Source: an uncultured Campylobacter sp.
GTDB lineage: Bacteria; Campylobacterota; Campylobacteria; Campylobacterales; Campylobacteraceae
Assembly (NCBI RefSeq): GCF_938045535.1
Contig: NZ_CALIMQ010000153.1
Coordinates: 1-11,284 of the forward strand
Length of the DNA: 11,284 bases
Direction of reading: 5' to 3'
Made by a program: the position numbers and the translations under genes. Shown one piece after another: positions 1-5,730 of this stretch (position 1 is the first letter of the stretch; each line of letters starts with the position of its first letter). The notes below the pieces were generated by a model that was given only the letters and a program-made list of their open reading frames with translations, was not told the origin of the DNA and did not search any database.

Positions 1-96
1 GCTGAAGGTAGAGTTTGCAAGCAAGCCAATGTCCATAATAGAGCGCTTAAAGAATTAAGAAAAATGGAATCGGAAAATAATAGAACTAATAAGTAA
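1..96 (+). CDS. C-terminal end of an unrecognised protein (partial)
   Basis: The frame is open from the first base and ends at a TAA at 94-96, giving 31 visible residues. The start lies outside the window. The visible end is hydrophilic and rich in Lys, Arg, Asn and Glu (ALKELRKMES, then NNRTNK), which suggests a charged helical tail. I recognise no family. The DNA is clearly AT-richer than the DUF4197 gene that faces it, which would suit an accessory gene, but 96 bases are too few to conclude that. It converges with the DUF4197 gene across a 438-bp gap. It could also be a chance open frame; the coding-like composition and the tidy stop make a real gene somewhat more likely. Confidence 0.4.
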   Translation, partial: AEGRVCKQANVHNRALKELRKMESENNRTNK

Positions 97-356
97 ACCG
101 GTTTTTGCGGAACATAAAGTGAGATATGAAAGAAGCGAAATTTACAAGACGACTTTCTTGCTTTACTTTTACGCGCTTATCTGTTACCGCTCTGCTTATT
201 CCGATACTCCGCCACTTTGTAAAATTTTAGATATAAACGCTGTCTATACGCGAACCTAAACACCGCATGAAATTCTAAAATTTCAAATCCCTGAAGCTCT
301 GTGAAATTTTAAATTTCGCAGACTAACTTCGCAGCAAGATTATCGTATAAAATCAA

Positions 357-374
357 TCGCGCGAAAACGCGCGA
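357..374 (-). terminator. Strong GC hairpin, possible terminator of the DUF4197 gene
   Basis: TCGCGCG, a four-base loop, then CGCGCGA: a perfect 7-bp stem. Read on the minus strand it is followed by ATTGATTTTAT, a broken T-rich tract, as a weak intrinsic terminator would have. On the plus strand it is followed by CAAATAAACC, so it fits the minus direction better. It lies about 160 nt beyond the stop codon of the DUF4197 gene, which is rather far. The hairpin is certain as a sequence; the terminator role is inferred. Confidence 0.35.
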
Positions 375-411
375 CAAATAAACCTCTAAATTCCGCCGCA
401 CGCCCGCTTTG

Positions 412-450
412 GCGCAAGCAGTCGCTTCGCGCAAGCAGGCGCTTTGCGCG
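412..450. repeat. 17-bp tandem repeat with a hairpin
   Basis: Two adjacent 17-bp copies, 412-428 (GCGCAAGCAGTCGCTTC) and 429-445 (GCGCAAGCAGGCGCTTT), differ at two positions. The second copy with its neighbouring bases (428-450) folds into a hairpin: CGCGCAAGC pairs with GCTTTGCGCG across the loop AGGC, with one bulged T. No T-run follows on either strand, so it is not an obvious terminator. The function is unknown. Confidence 0.6.
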
Positions 451-534
451 CAGCTTTAGACTACGCAGGCGGCAGCGCGAAGCAACCGAAAGTAGCTATA
501 CGGCGAAATTTACGCCAAAGTCTCGCCGCGAGCT

Positions 535-1266
535 TTATTTGAGCACCTTACCCAAAATCCCCGCACCTTTGCCGACGGCGCTGCCGCGAAGCGCGCTTTC
601 TTTTTCCCTCATCACCGCAAATAGCCCATCCAGCGTCTTTTGCGTGATGTAATCATTCAAGTCCTCGCCCTGCTTAGGCAGATATTCGCTCGCACCCAGC
701 CCGCGCGCGATGTTTTGCACCGCCTCATTGCCCGCGATCTTGCTTTGCGCGAAGGAATTTAGCCCGTTATACGCCGTTGCGAAGCTGTTTTTGCTCATCA
801 TATCGCTTACGATCGGCCTAAAAACCGCCCGCAGCTTCGCGCCCGATTTGCTCTGCAGATACTCGCTAAGCGCCGTGTCGCCGCCGCCGATGAGCTTTTT
901 AATGTCCGCATCGCTCATAGATTTCAGATCTTGCAAAAATATCTTGCTCGCGCCGCTCACCGCCTTGGTAGCGGCATCGTTCATACTTACGACGAGCTCG
1001 CGTTCCCATTTATCGCCGCCCACCTTTCTCGCAAGCTTCGCAGCCGCCTTCAGCGAAGGAGGAAGCTCGATTTTAGCGGTCTTGCTGTGGATGTAGCCCT
1101 TGGCGAGCTCGGCTACGGCGCGATTCGTGGCGGAAGCGAGCAGATCTTTGTAGTTTCCGCTCTGAGTCGCACCGAGCACGTCCGCGCCCTGCTTTAGGAT
1201 ATCCGTTACGTCCGCATGCGCGAGCGACAGCGACGCAGCGGCGAGTAAAACCATAAATTTTTTCAT
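535..1266 (-). CDS. Exported DUF4197 family protein
   Basis: This encodes 243 residues. I chose the ATG at 1266 over an in-frame ATG at 1296 because AAAGG lies 8 nt before it and the protein then begins with a clean signal peptide: MKKF, a hydrophobic stretch rich in Ala and Leu, and probable cleavage after AHA (residues 16-18). The longer start would overlap the likely -10 box. The mature protein, about 225 residues, matches my memory of DUF4197 along its length: the IELPPSLKAAAKLAR segment, SMNDAATKAVSGASKIFL, the SMSDADIKKLIGGGDTA block, FRPIVSDMM, and the C-terminal DYITQKTLDGLFAVM followed by a basic end. It is mostly helical and probably periplasmic. The family's role is unknown to me. 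The gene stands alone, with noncoding DNA on both sides and the opposite orientation to the partial gene at 1-96. Confidence 0.85.
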   Translation of the reverse strand: MKKFMVLLAAASLSLAHADVTDILKQGADVLGATQSGNYKDLLASATNRAVAELAKGYIHSKTAKIELPPSLKAAAKLARKVGGDKWERELVVSMNDAATKAVSGASKIFLQDLKSMSDADIKKLIGGGDTALSEYLQSKSGAKLRAVFRPIVSDMMSKNSFATAYNGLNSFAQSKIAGNEAVQNIARGLGASEYLPKQGEDLNDYITQKTLDGLFAVMREKESALRGSAVGKGAGILGKVLK

Positions 1267-1294
1267 ATTGCAACCTTTGGATAAAATTTGCGCC

Positions 1295-1303
1295 ATTATG
1301 CCA
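1295..1303 (-). promoter_or_regulatory. Probable promoter (-10 element) of the DUF4197 gene
   Basis: The minus strand reads TGGCATAAT here, an extended -10 (TGn plus CATAAT). It places the transcription start near 1288 and leaves a leader of about 22 nt before the ATG at 1266. No clear TTGACA is seen upstream, which is usual for Campylobacter vegetative promoters. Confidence 0.45.
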
Positions 1304-1676
1304 AACTGCGGTAAACGCTCAGCCTGCGCTCGGTTTAAATTTACGCACTACGCGGGCGAGCTGAGATAAAATTTTAGGCTAAATTTGAAAGCGGCTTCGA
1401 GTTAAATTTTAAACGTCAAATTTCAAAGCTAAATTTAACGGGCAAAATTTACCCGCCAAATTTAAAGATAAAATTTAGCAGCGGCGGACTTTGTCGTGCT
1501 TGCGGCTAAATTTTAAAAGCAGCGCTACGACGAGCTAAAATTTTAAAACGCTGCTCGGCGCTATTTAAATTTACGCAGCGCAAACGATGCCAACGCAGGG
1601 CACATAAAGCAATTATAGCGATGAGCGGCTATATCCTCAGCACAAACGATTGAAATTTTACCAAGCCCGCTGCAGC
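1304..1676. other. Noncoding stretch rich in AAATTT words
   Basis: No gene is seen between the DUF4197 promoter and the gdhA terminator. Across 1297-1747 I count AAATTT 15 times, starting at 1337, 1369, 1381, 1404, 1418, 1431, 1445, 1458, 1471, 1508, 1538, 1567, 1653, 1692 and 1706. GC-rich bases separate the copies. Chance would give well under one. The copies at 1404-1476 are regularly spaced and are listed separately. There are also a perfect 7-bp inverted repeat AGCAGCG / CGCTGCT at 1518-1524 and 1549-1555, and a 6-bp one, TATAGC / GCTATA, at 1614-1619 and 1628-1633. Confidence 0.6.
1404..1476. repeat. Six AAATTT boxes at 13-14 bp spacing
   Basis: AAATTT starts at 1404, 1418, 1431, 1445, 1458 and 1471, with steps of 14, 13, 14, 13 and 13 bp. 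Taken in pairs the array is three units of 27 bp (1404, 1431, 1458). The spacer bases are not conserved between units (for example TAAACGTC, CAAAGCT, ACCCGCC). The hexamer is its own reverse complement, so the array has no direction. It resembles an iteron or protein-binding array in layout, but nothing else here indicates an origin. Confidence 0.55.
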
Positions 1677-1722
1677 CAAAAAGCTCGCCGCAAATTTAAA
1701 GAGCTAAATTTAAAAGCGAGCT
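1677..1722 (-). terminator. Intrinsic terminator after gdhA
   Basis: On the minus strand, starting 25 nt beyond the gdhA stop, AGCTCGC (1722-1716) pairs perfectly with GCGAGCT (1688-1682). Inside it a second perfect 7-bp stem forms between AAATTTA and TAAATTT (1711-1705 with 1698-1692) around a six-base loop. The outer arm runs into five T's and then GG. A two-part stem plus T-run in this position is a good Rho-independent terminator and would end the whole minus-strand gene series. Confidence 0.7.
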
Positions 1723-1747
1723 GCCGCTTTGGGCGCGATAAGCAGGC

Positions 1748-3106
1748 CTAAACCAGCCCTTGATCCAGCATCGCATCGGCCACGCGGCGAAAGCCCGCGA
1801 TATTCGAGCCTAGCACGAGGTTGCCCTCCGCGCCGAATTCCTTCGAGGTCTCGTAGCTGGTGCGAAATATGTGGCGCATGATCTCGCGCAGCTTGCCGTC
1901 GACCTCCTCGAAGCTCCACGACGCCATCTGCGCGTTTTGCGCCATCTCAAGCCCGCTCGTAGCCACGCCGCCGGCATTCGCCGCCTTCGCAGGGCCGAAA
2001 AGAAAATCTTTTTGCGCGAGCATAAAATCGATCGCTTCAAGCGTGCTTGGCATATTCGCGCCTTCGCAAACCATGCGGCATCCGTTGGCATAGAGAGTCT
2101 TTACGTCTTGCAGATTAAGCTCGTTTTGCGTAGCGCTCGGAAATGCAGCGTCGCACGGTACGCTCCACACGCCGTTGCGGCCTGCGGGATAGGCGCTTGC
2201 GGGGGTAAATTTTGCGCCGGGACGCTCCTTGGTATATTCGCAAAGCCCTACGCGCAGCTGCTCTTTTAGCTTTTTAAGAAGCGCCACGTCTATTCCATCG
2301 GCGTCATAGATAAAGCCCGTGGAATCGCTTACGGTGACGGGCTTAGCCTGCATTTGATAGAGCTTTTCGGCGGTGTAGATCGCGACGTTGCCGGCGCCCG
2401 AGATCGTGCAAATTTTGCCGTGCAGCGAATCGCCCCTGGTAGCTAGCATCTCGTTTGCAAAATATACCGAGCCGTAGCCCGTAGCCTCGGTGCGCGCAAG
2501 ACTTCCGCCCCAGCTTAACCCCTTGCCCGTAAGCGCGCCGTCGAATCTGCGGGTGAGCTTTTTATACGCGCCGTACATATAGCCGATCTCGCGACCGCCC
2601 ACGCCGATGTCGCCTGCGGGTACGTCGGTATTGGAGCTGATTAGGCGGTGAAGTTCCAACATAAAAGCTTGACAAAATCTCATAATCTCGCCGTCGCTCT
2701 TGCACTTAGGATCGAAATTTGCGCCGCCTTTTGCGCCGCCGATATTAAGGCCGGTGAGGGAATTTTTAAAAATTTGTTCAAACCCTAAAAATTTTAAAAC
2801 GCCTAAATTTACGCTCGGATGAAAGCGCAGACCGCCTTTGTAAGGTCCTAAAGCGGAGTTGAACTCTATGCGGTATCCCGTATGCACGCAGGGCTCGCCG
2901 TCGTCGCTCATATAGACGACGCGAAACATCATCGTACGCTCGGGCGCTAAAATGCGCTCTAAAATTTTATTTTTCACGTATCGCTCGTCGCGCTTTAGAA
3001 GCGGTATGAGCGAGTATAAAATTTCGGTCGATGCCTGGATAAAGACCTCCTGACCGGGATTGGCACGCTTTAAATTTAGCAGCAAGCCGTCGATGTAAGA
3101 CTTCAT
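1748..3106 (-). CDS. gdhA: NADP-specific glutamate dehydrogenase
   Basis: This cytoplasmic enzyme makes glutamate from 2-oxoglutarate, ammonium and NADPH (EC 1.4.1.4). At 452 residues it is the size of the hexameric small GDHs. It follows E. coli GdhA closely from memory: GPYKGGLRFHPS (substrate Lys90), the GFEQIFKNSL segment (Lys114), NIGGAKGG with catalytic Lys126, and DVPAGDIGVGGRE with Asp166. The Rossmann motif is SGAGNVA (236-242), and VSDSTG at 259-264 is the region tied to NADP preference. The C-terminal half keeps CEGANMPST and NAGGVATSGLEMAQNA. No key residue is missing. The ATG overlaps the mqnA stop codon by 4 nt (ATGA), and a strong AAAGGAGG site lies in the end of mqnA, so translation is probably coupled. 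It is the last gene of the series, before the terminator at 1677-1722. Confidence 0.97.
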   Translation of the reverse strand: MKSYIDGLLLNLKRANPGQEVFIQASTEILYSLIPLLKRDERYVKNKILERILAPERTMMFRVVYMSDDGEPCVHTGYRIEFNSALGPYKGGLRFHPSVNLGVLKFLGFEQIFKNSLTGLNIGGAKGGANFDPKCKSDGEIMRFCQAFMLELHRLISSNTDVPAGDIGVGGREIGYMYGAYKKLTRRFDGALTGKGLSWGGSLARTEATGYGSVYFANEMLATRGDSLHGKICTISGAGNVAIYTAEKLYQMQAKPVTVSDSTGFIYDADGIDVALLKKLKEQLRVGLCEYTKERPGAKFTPASAYPAGRNGVWSVPCDAAFPSATQNELNLQDVKTLYANGCRMVCEGANMPSTLEAIDFMLAQKDFLFGPAKAANAGGVATSGLEMAQNAQMASWSFEEVDGKLREIMRHIFRTSYETSKEFGAEGNLVLGSNIAGFRRVADAMLDQGLV

Positions 3107-3795
3107 AGTTCCTCCTTTTGAACCGGATTAAATTTTAATTTTTTGGCTTTGGCGATAAATTTTTTCAGCGCCAGCTCCTCGCGGACGCCGATCTTATAGC
3201 CGATAAATTTCAGATAATTTAAAATTTCACGCTCTTTTATGCCGCGCGAAAGGGCGTAGCTTTGCAGGATATATCTTGGAATTTTAATGCGCGAACATAA
3301 AAATTTCGTCGCCAGGCGCGCGTAAGCCTTGTCGTTTTTCACGCAGCACAGCCGCCCGAAAACGAAGGGCAAGCCCGTGCGCTGCTGCCAAATTTCGCCA
3401 AGATCGTAAAATTTATCTCTACCCTGCGAAAGCAGCGCCTTTAGAGCATTATCGCCGATTAGCACCTCGCCGCTAAGATCCAGCACGCGAGCTAGCATAT
3501 TTGAGCTCATCGACGCGGGATCGAGCCTGGGCGCCGAGTTTTTGCGCACGAGTACGCTTAGCACCTCACGCTTTGCGACGATTCCAAGAGGCAGTTTGCG
3601 GTATTTTGCGCGGCGACTTTCGATGCTCGAGATCACCGCGGCATCTATCCTGCGGCTATAAAGATCGGCGCAGAGTTTGCTCGGCACCCCTTTTTTAAAT
3701 TCTATCGATTTTTTAACATAAGACGGCAGCGGAAGGGATTTTAAAAATACGTGAAAAGGGAGCAAATTTAGATAATCGATTTTGCCTAATAACAT
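3103..3795 (-). CDS. mqnA: Chorismate dehydratase of the futalosine menaquinone pathway
   Basis: MqnA removes water from chorismate to give 3-[(1-carboxyvinyl)oxy]benzoate, the first step of the futalosine route to menaquinone, the respiratory quinone of Campylobacterota. The protein has 230 residues, normal for the short epsilon-group form. The start MLLGKIDYLNLLPFHVF is typical of this family, as are KKGVPSK (34-40) and DAAVISSIESRR (51-62), which form part of the periplasmic-binding-protein-like fold, here without a signal peptide and so cytoplasmic. GGAGA lies 5 nt before the ATG. Upstream is the 78-nt leader with interlocked inverted repeats. Downstream the gene overlaps gdhA by 4 nt. 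I infer its function from whole-length resemblance to MqnA rather than from tested catalytic residues. Confidence 0.9.
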   Translation of the reverse strand: MLLGKIDYLNLLPFHVFLKSLPLPSYVKKSIEFKKGVPSKLCADLYSRRIDAAVISSIESRRAKYRKLPLGIVAKREVLSVLVRKNSAPRLDPASMSSNMLARVLDLSGEVLIGDNALKALLSQGRDKFYDLGEIWQQRTGLPFVFGRLCCVKNDKAYARLATKFLCSRIKIPRYILQSYALSRGIKEREILNYLKFIGYKIGVREELALKKFIAKAKKLKFNPVQKEEL

Positions 3796-3873
3796 AACTT
3801 TCTCCGAATTTAGCGCAGGAAAAGAGGTTAAATTCCGGCGCTAAATCAGAATTTAACCAAAAAATTTCAGGAT
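3796..3873 (-). promoter_or_regulatory. mqnA leader with two interlocked inverted repeats
   Basis: In the minus-strand RNA order the arms are A1 GGTTAAATTC (3858-3849), B1 ATTTAGCGC (3846-3838), A2 GAATTTAACC (3835-3826) and B2 GCGCTAAAT (3816-3808). A1 pairs perfectly with A2 (10 bp) and B1 perfectly with B2 (9 bp). B1 lies in the loop of A1:A2, and A2 lies in the loop of B1:B2. They therefore form either an H-type pseudoknot or two competing stems. B2 ends 2 nt before the ribosome binding site GGAGA of mqnA. A2 is followed by TCTTTTCC, so the A stem might also act as a weak terminator. The pairing is read directly from the sequence; control of mqnA is inferred. Confidence 0.5.
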
Positions 3874-4245
3874 TTATTTGACCTCGGTGATCGGGATGGA
3901 TTTGTATTTGCTAAACTCCACTATGCCCTCACCTTTTTTGAAGTGGATGCTCACTCCGTCTTTGTTTTCCATATAGATGCCGTCGGCGGCGCGCTCGCGC
4001 TTGAGGTCGTAGCTTTTGCCGCTATCGTCCTTTAATACGGCGGTATTGAAATCGTCGTTTGAGCTAAGCGAAAGCTTTTTGCCCTTGTCATCGACGAAAT
4101 AGAATGTCTTTGCGTTCTCTTTGGTTATGGTTTTTTCGCTCTGTGCTTGCTTATTCATAGCGCTATCCGGGGATTGACGGAGCTGGTTTGAGCCGCATCC
4201 TAGCAAAACTAGCGCCAAAGCGGCACACGATAGAACTTTAAACAT
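3874..4245 (-). CDS. Small lipoprotein, possibly MliC-like lysozyme inhibitor
   Basis: The product has 123 residues. It begins with a lipoprotein signal peptide: MFK, a hydrophobic stretch, and the lipobox LLGC with the lipidated Cys at 17. The residue after it is Gly, not Asp, which by enterobacterial rules favours the outer membrane. A polar linker (about 18-45) leads to a compact domain (about 46-123) with several predicted beta strands. Its KSYDLKRERAADGIYMEN part, followed by IHFKKGE, resembles the pattern of MliC/PliC inhibitors of c-type lysozyme, where a Ser-Gly-x-x-Tyr turn precedes a Trp-x-Lys-Gly strand. The match is weak: the Trp is Phe, and the mature domain lacks the usual cysteines. 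The ATG overlaps the pncB stop by 8 nt, and AAAGGAG precedes it, so it is expressed with pncB. Confidence 0.8.
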   Translation of the reverse strand: MFKVLSCAALALVLLGCGSNQLRQSPDSAMNKQAQSEKTITKENAKTFYFVDDKGKKLSLSSNDDFNTAVLKDDSGKSYDLKRERAADGIYMENKDGVSIHFKKGEGIVEFSKYKSIPITEVK

Positions 4246-5686
4246 ATTTCTCCTTTAAATTTAGGTTACACTCGTTGATGAGTGATTTTCGGATATCCCA
4301 AAGCTTTTGAGAGAGATCCACTTTATAGCTTTGCGGATGGACGTTGCGAAGGTGCTCGAGCCAAAATTTACTCTTTTGCTCCTTGCTAAAACGCGCGATC
4401 TCGCTTACCGTGCGGCGCACGCCTACGAATTTGCCCTCCTTAAAAACGGGACGTAAGAGCTTACGCGCGCTAAAATTCGTTAAAATTTTACGCTTGTAGG
4501 TGTAAAGCGGATGGAAAATTTCAAGCGGCGCGCTCTCGTCTATACTCTCGCCCTCAAGCGCGATCAGATCGGCAAGCGCCATGCCGTTATCTTTGTCGTA
4601 GAGCCTAAAGACCTGCTTGTAGCCGGGATTGTTGATCTTGCGTGGATCGTTTGAAATTTTGATCTTAGCCACGATCTCGCCATCTTTTTCGATACCGCTT
4701 AGCTTATACACACCGCCGAGGCTCGAACTATCTCCGCCCGTAATAAGCCTCGTGCCGATCCCCCAGCTATCGATTTTGGCGTCGAAAAGCTTAAGCTGAT
4801 CGATCGCGTATTCATCCAGATCGTTAGATGCGGTGATCTTTGCGTTCTCAAAGCCCGCCGCATCGAGCATCTTACGCGCCTGCTTGGTCAGATACTCCAG
4901 ATCGCCCGAATCGATGCGGATTCCAAGCGGCTCATGACCGCTGGCGCGCAGCTCCTTAAAAACCGTAATCGCATTCGGCACGCCGCTTGCGAGAGTATCG
5001 TAGGTATCGACGAGCAAAAGCGTGCTGTTCGGATAAATTTTAGCGTAGGCGAGAAACGCCTCCAGCTCACTATCAAAGCTCTGAATCCAAGAGTGCGAGT
5101 GGGTGCCGATCGCGGGCACACCAAATTTCTTTGCGGCGAGCACGTTTGACGTGGCGCTGCAGCCGCCTATAATCGCAGCCTTTGCGCCGTAGATGCCCGC
5201 ACTTCGCCCCTGAGCGCGGCGCAAGCCAAACTCCATCACCGAATCTCCCTGAGCGCTAAAGTTTATACGCGAGCTTTTCGTAGCGATGAGAGTTTGGAAA
5301 TTTATAGTATTTAGGATCGCGGTCTCGATGAGCTGCGCCTCCATGATATTTGCCTTGACGCGAATTAGCGGCTCGTGCGGAAATACGATCTGCCCCTCAT
5401 CCATGGCGTAAATTTCGCCGCTAAATTTAAAGCCTCTTAGAAATTCCAAAAATTCCGGCTTAAAGAAATTTAGACTTTTTAGATACGCAATATCGTCGTC
5501 GCTAAATCTGAGATTTTCGATATAATCCACAACCTCGTTTAAGCCGCAAAATATCGCGTAACCGCCGCCGCTTGGGTTTTTGCGATAAAAAACATCAAAA
5601 ACCGCCGTCTGATCGGGCTTCGTAAAAAAATAACCCTGCATCATACTAAGCTGATAAAAATCGGTAAGTAAAGCCAAATCTTTCAT
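4238..5686 (-). CDS. pncB: Nicotinate phosphoribosyltransferase
   Basis: This enzyme joins nicotinate to PRPP with ATP to give nicotinate mononucleotide, the entry of the Preiss-Handler salvage route to NAD (EC 6.3.4.21). The 482 residues fit the Bacillus-type NAPRTase length, which is longer than E. coli PncB. Typical segments are LLTDFYQLSMMQGYF at 6-20 (substrate-binding start), SSRINFSAQGDSVMEFGLRR (138-157), GTHSHSWIQSF (194-204) with the His pair 196/198 that includes the expected phosphorylated His, TLLLVDTYDT (222-231), and IRIDSGDL further on. AGAGG lies 7 nt before the ATG. It follows the malic enzyme gene after 44 nt with no clear terminator between them. In C. jejuni, from memory, upp (another phosphoribosyltransferase) sits at this place. 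Confidence 0.95.
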   Translation of the reverse strand: MKDLALLTDFYQLSMMQGYFFTKPDQTAVFDVFYRKNPSGGGYAIFCGLNEVVDYIENLRFSDDDIAYLKSLNFFKPEFLEFLRGFKFSGEIYAMDEGQIVFPHEPLIRVKANIMEAQLIETAILNTINFQTLIATKSSRINFSAQGDSVMEFGLRRAQGRSAGIYGAKAAIIGGCSATSNVLAAKKFGVPAIGTHSHSWIQSFDSELEAFLAYAKIYPNSTLLLVDTYDTLASGVPNAITVFKELRASGHEPLGIRIDSGDLEYLTKQARKMLDAAGFENAKITASNDLDEYAIDQLKLFDAKIDSWGIGTRLITGGDSSSLGGVYKLSGIEKDGEIVAKIKISNDPRKINNPGYKQVFRLYDKDNGMALADLIALEGESIDESAPLEIFHPLYTYKRKILTNFSARKLLRPVFKEGKFVGVRRTVSEIARFSKEQKSKFWLEHLRNVHPQSYKVDLSQKLWDIRKSLINECNLNLKEKYV

Positions 5687-5730
5687 TTACGCCTCTTAAA
5701 TTTAATCTCGCCTCGCGCAGGAGCAAAAAA

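Larger units (their letters stand above)
97..534. other. Noncoding stretch between two convergent genes
   Basis: No convincing gene was found in these 438 bases. The only start-to-stop frame I noted is a 34-codon plus-strand one at 126-230 with no good ribosome binding site. The stretch holds a near-perfect AT-rich palindrome at 299-321 (arms CTGTGAAATTT and AAATTTCGCAG), a strong GC hairpin at 357-374, and a 17-bp tandem repeat at 412-445 whose second copy forms a hairpin. It contains the 3' ends of both flanking genes, so terminators are expected here. Confidence 0.6.

Noticed and set aside
126..230. A 34-codon plus-strand frame (MKEAKFTRRL start)
   Set aside because: Its ribosome binding site is poor, the product is short with no coherent membrane segment or motif, and it overlaps AT-rich repeat-like DNA.
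710..1197. Plus-strand frames of 128 and 88 codons across the DUF4197 gene
   Set aside because: They are antisense shadows of a GC-rich real gene whose protein matches a known family along its length.
1267..1296. A 10-codon longer start for the DUF4197 protein
   Set aside because: It would bury the signal peptide behind extra residues and overlap the likely -10 box. The ATG at 1266 has a good AAAGG site.
1404..1476. Reading the AAATTT array as a CRISPR or a replication origin
   Set aside because: The conserved unit is only 6 bp with 7-8 bp spacers, far too short for CRISPR. No DnaA-box cluster, replication gene or plasmid gene is nearby.
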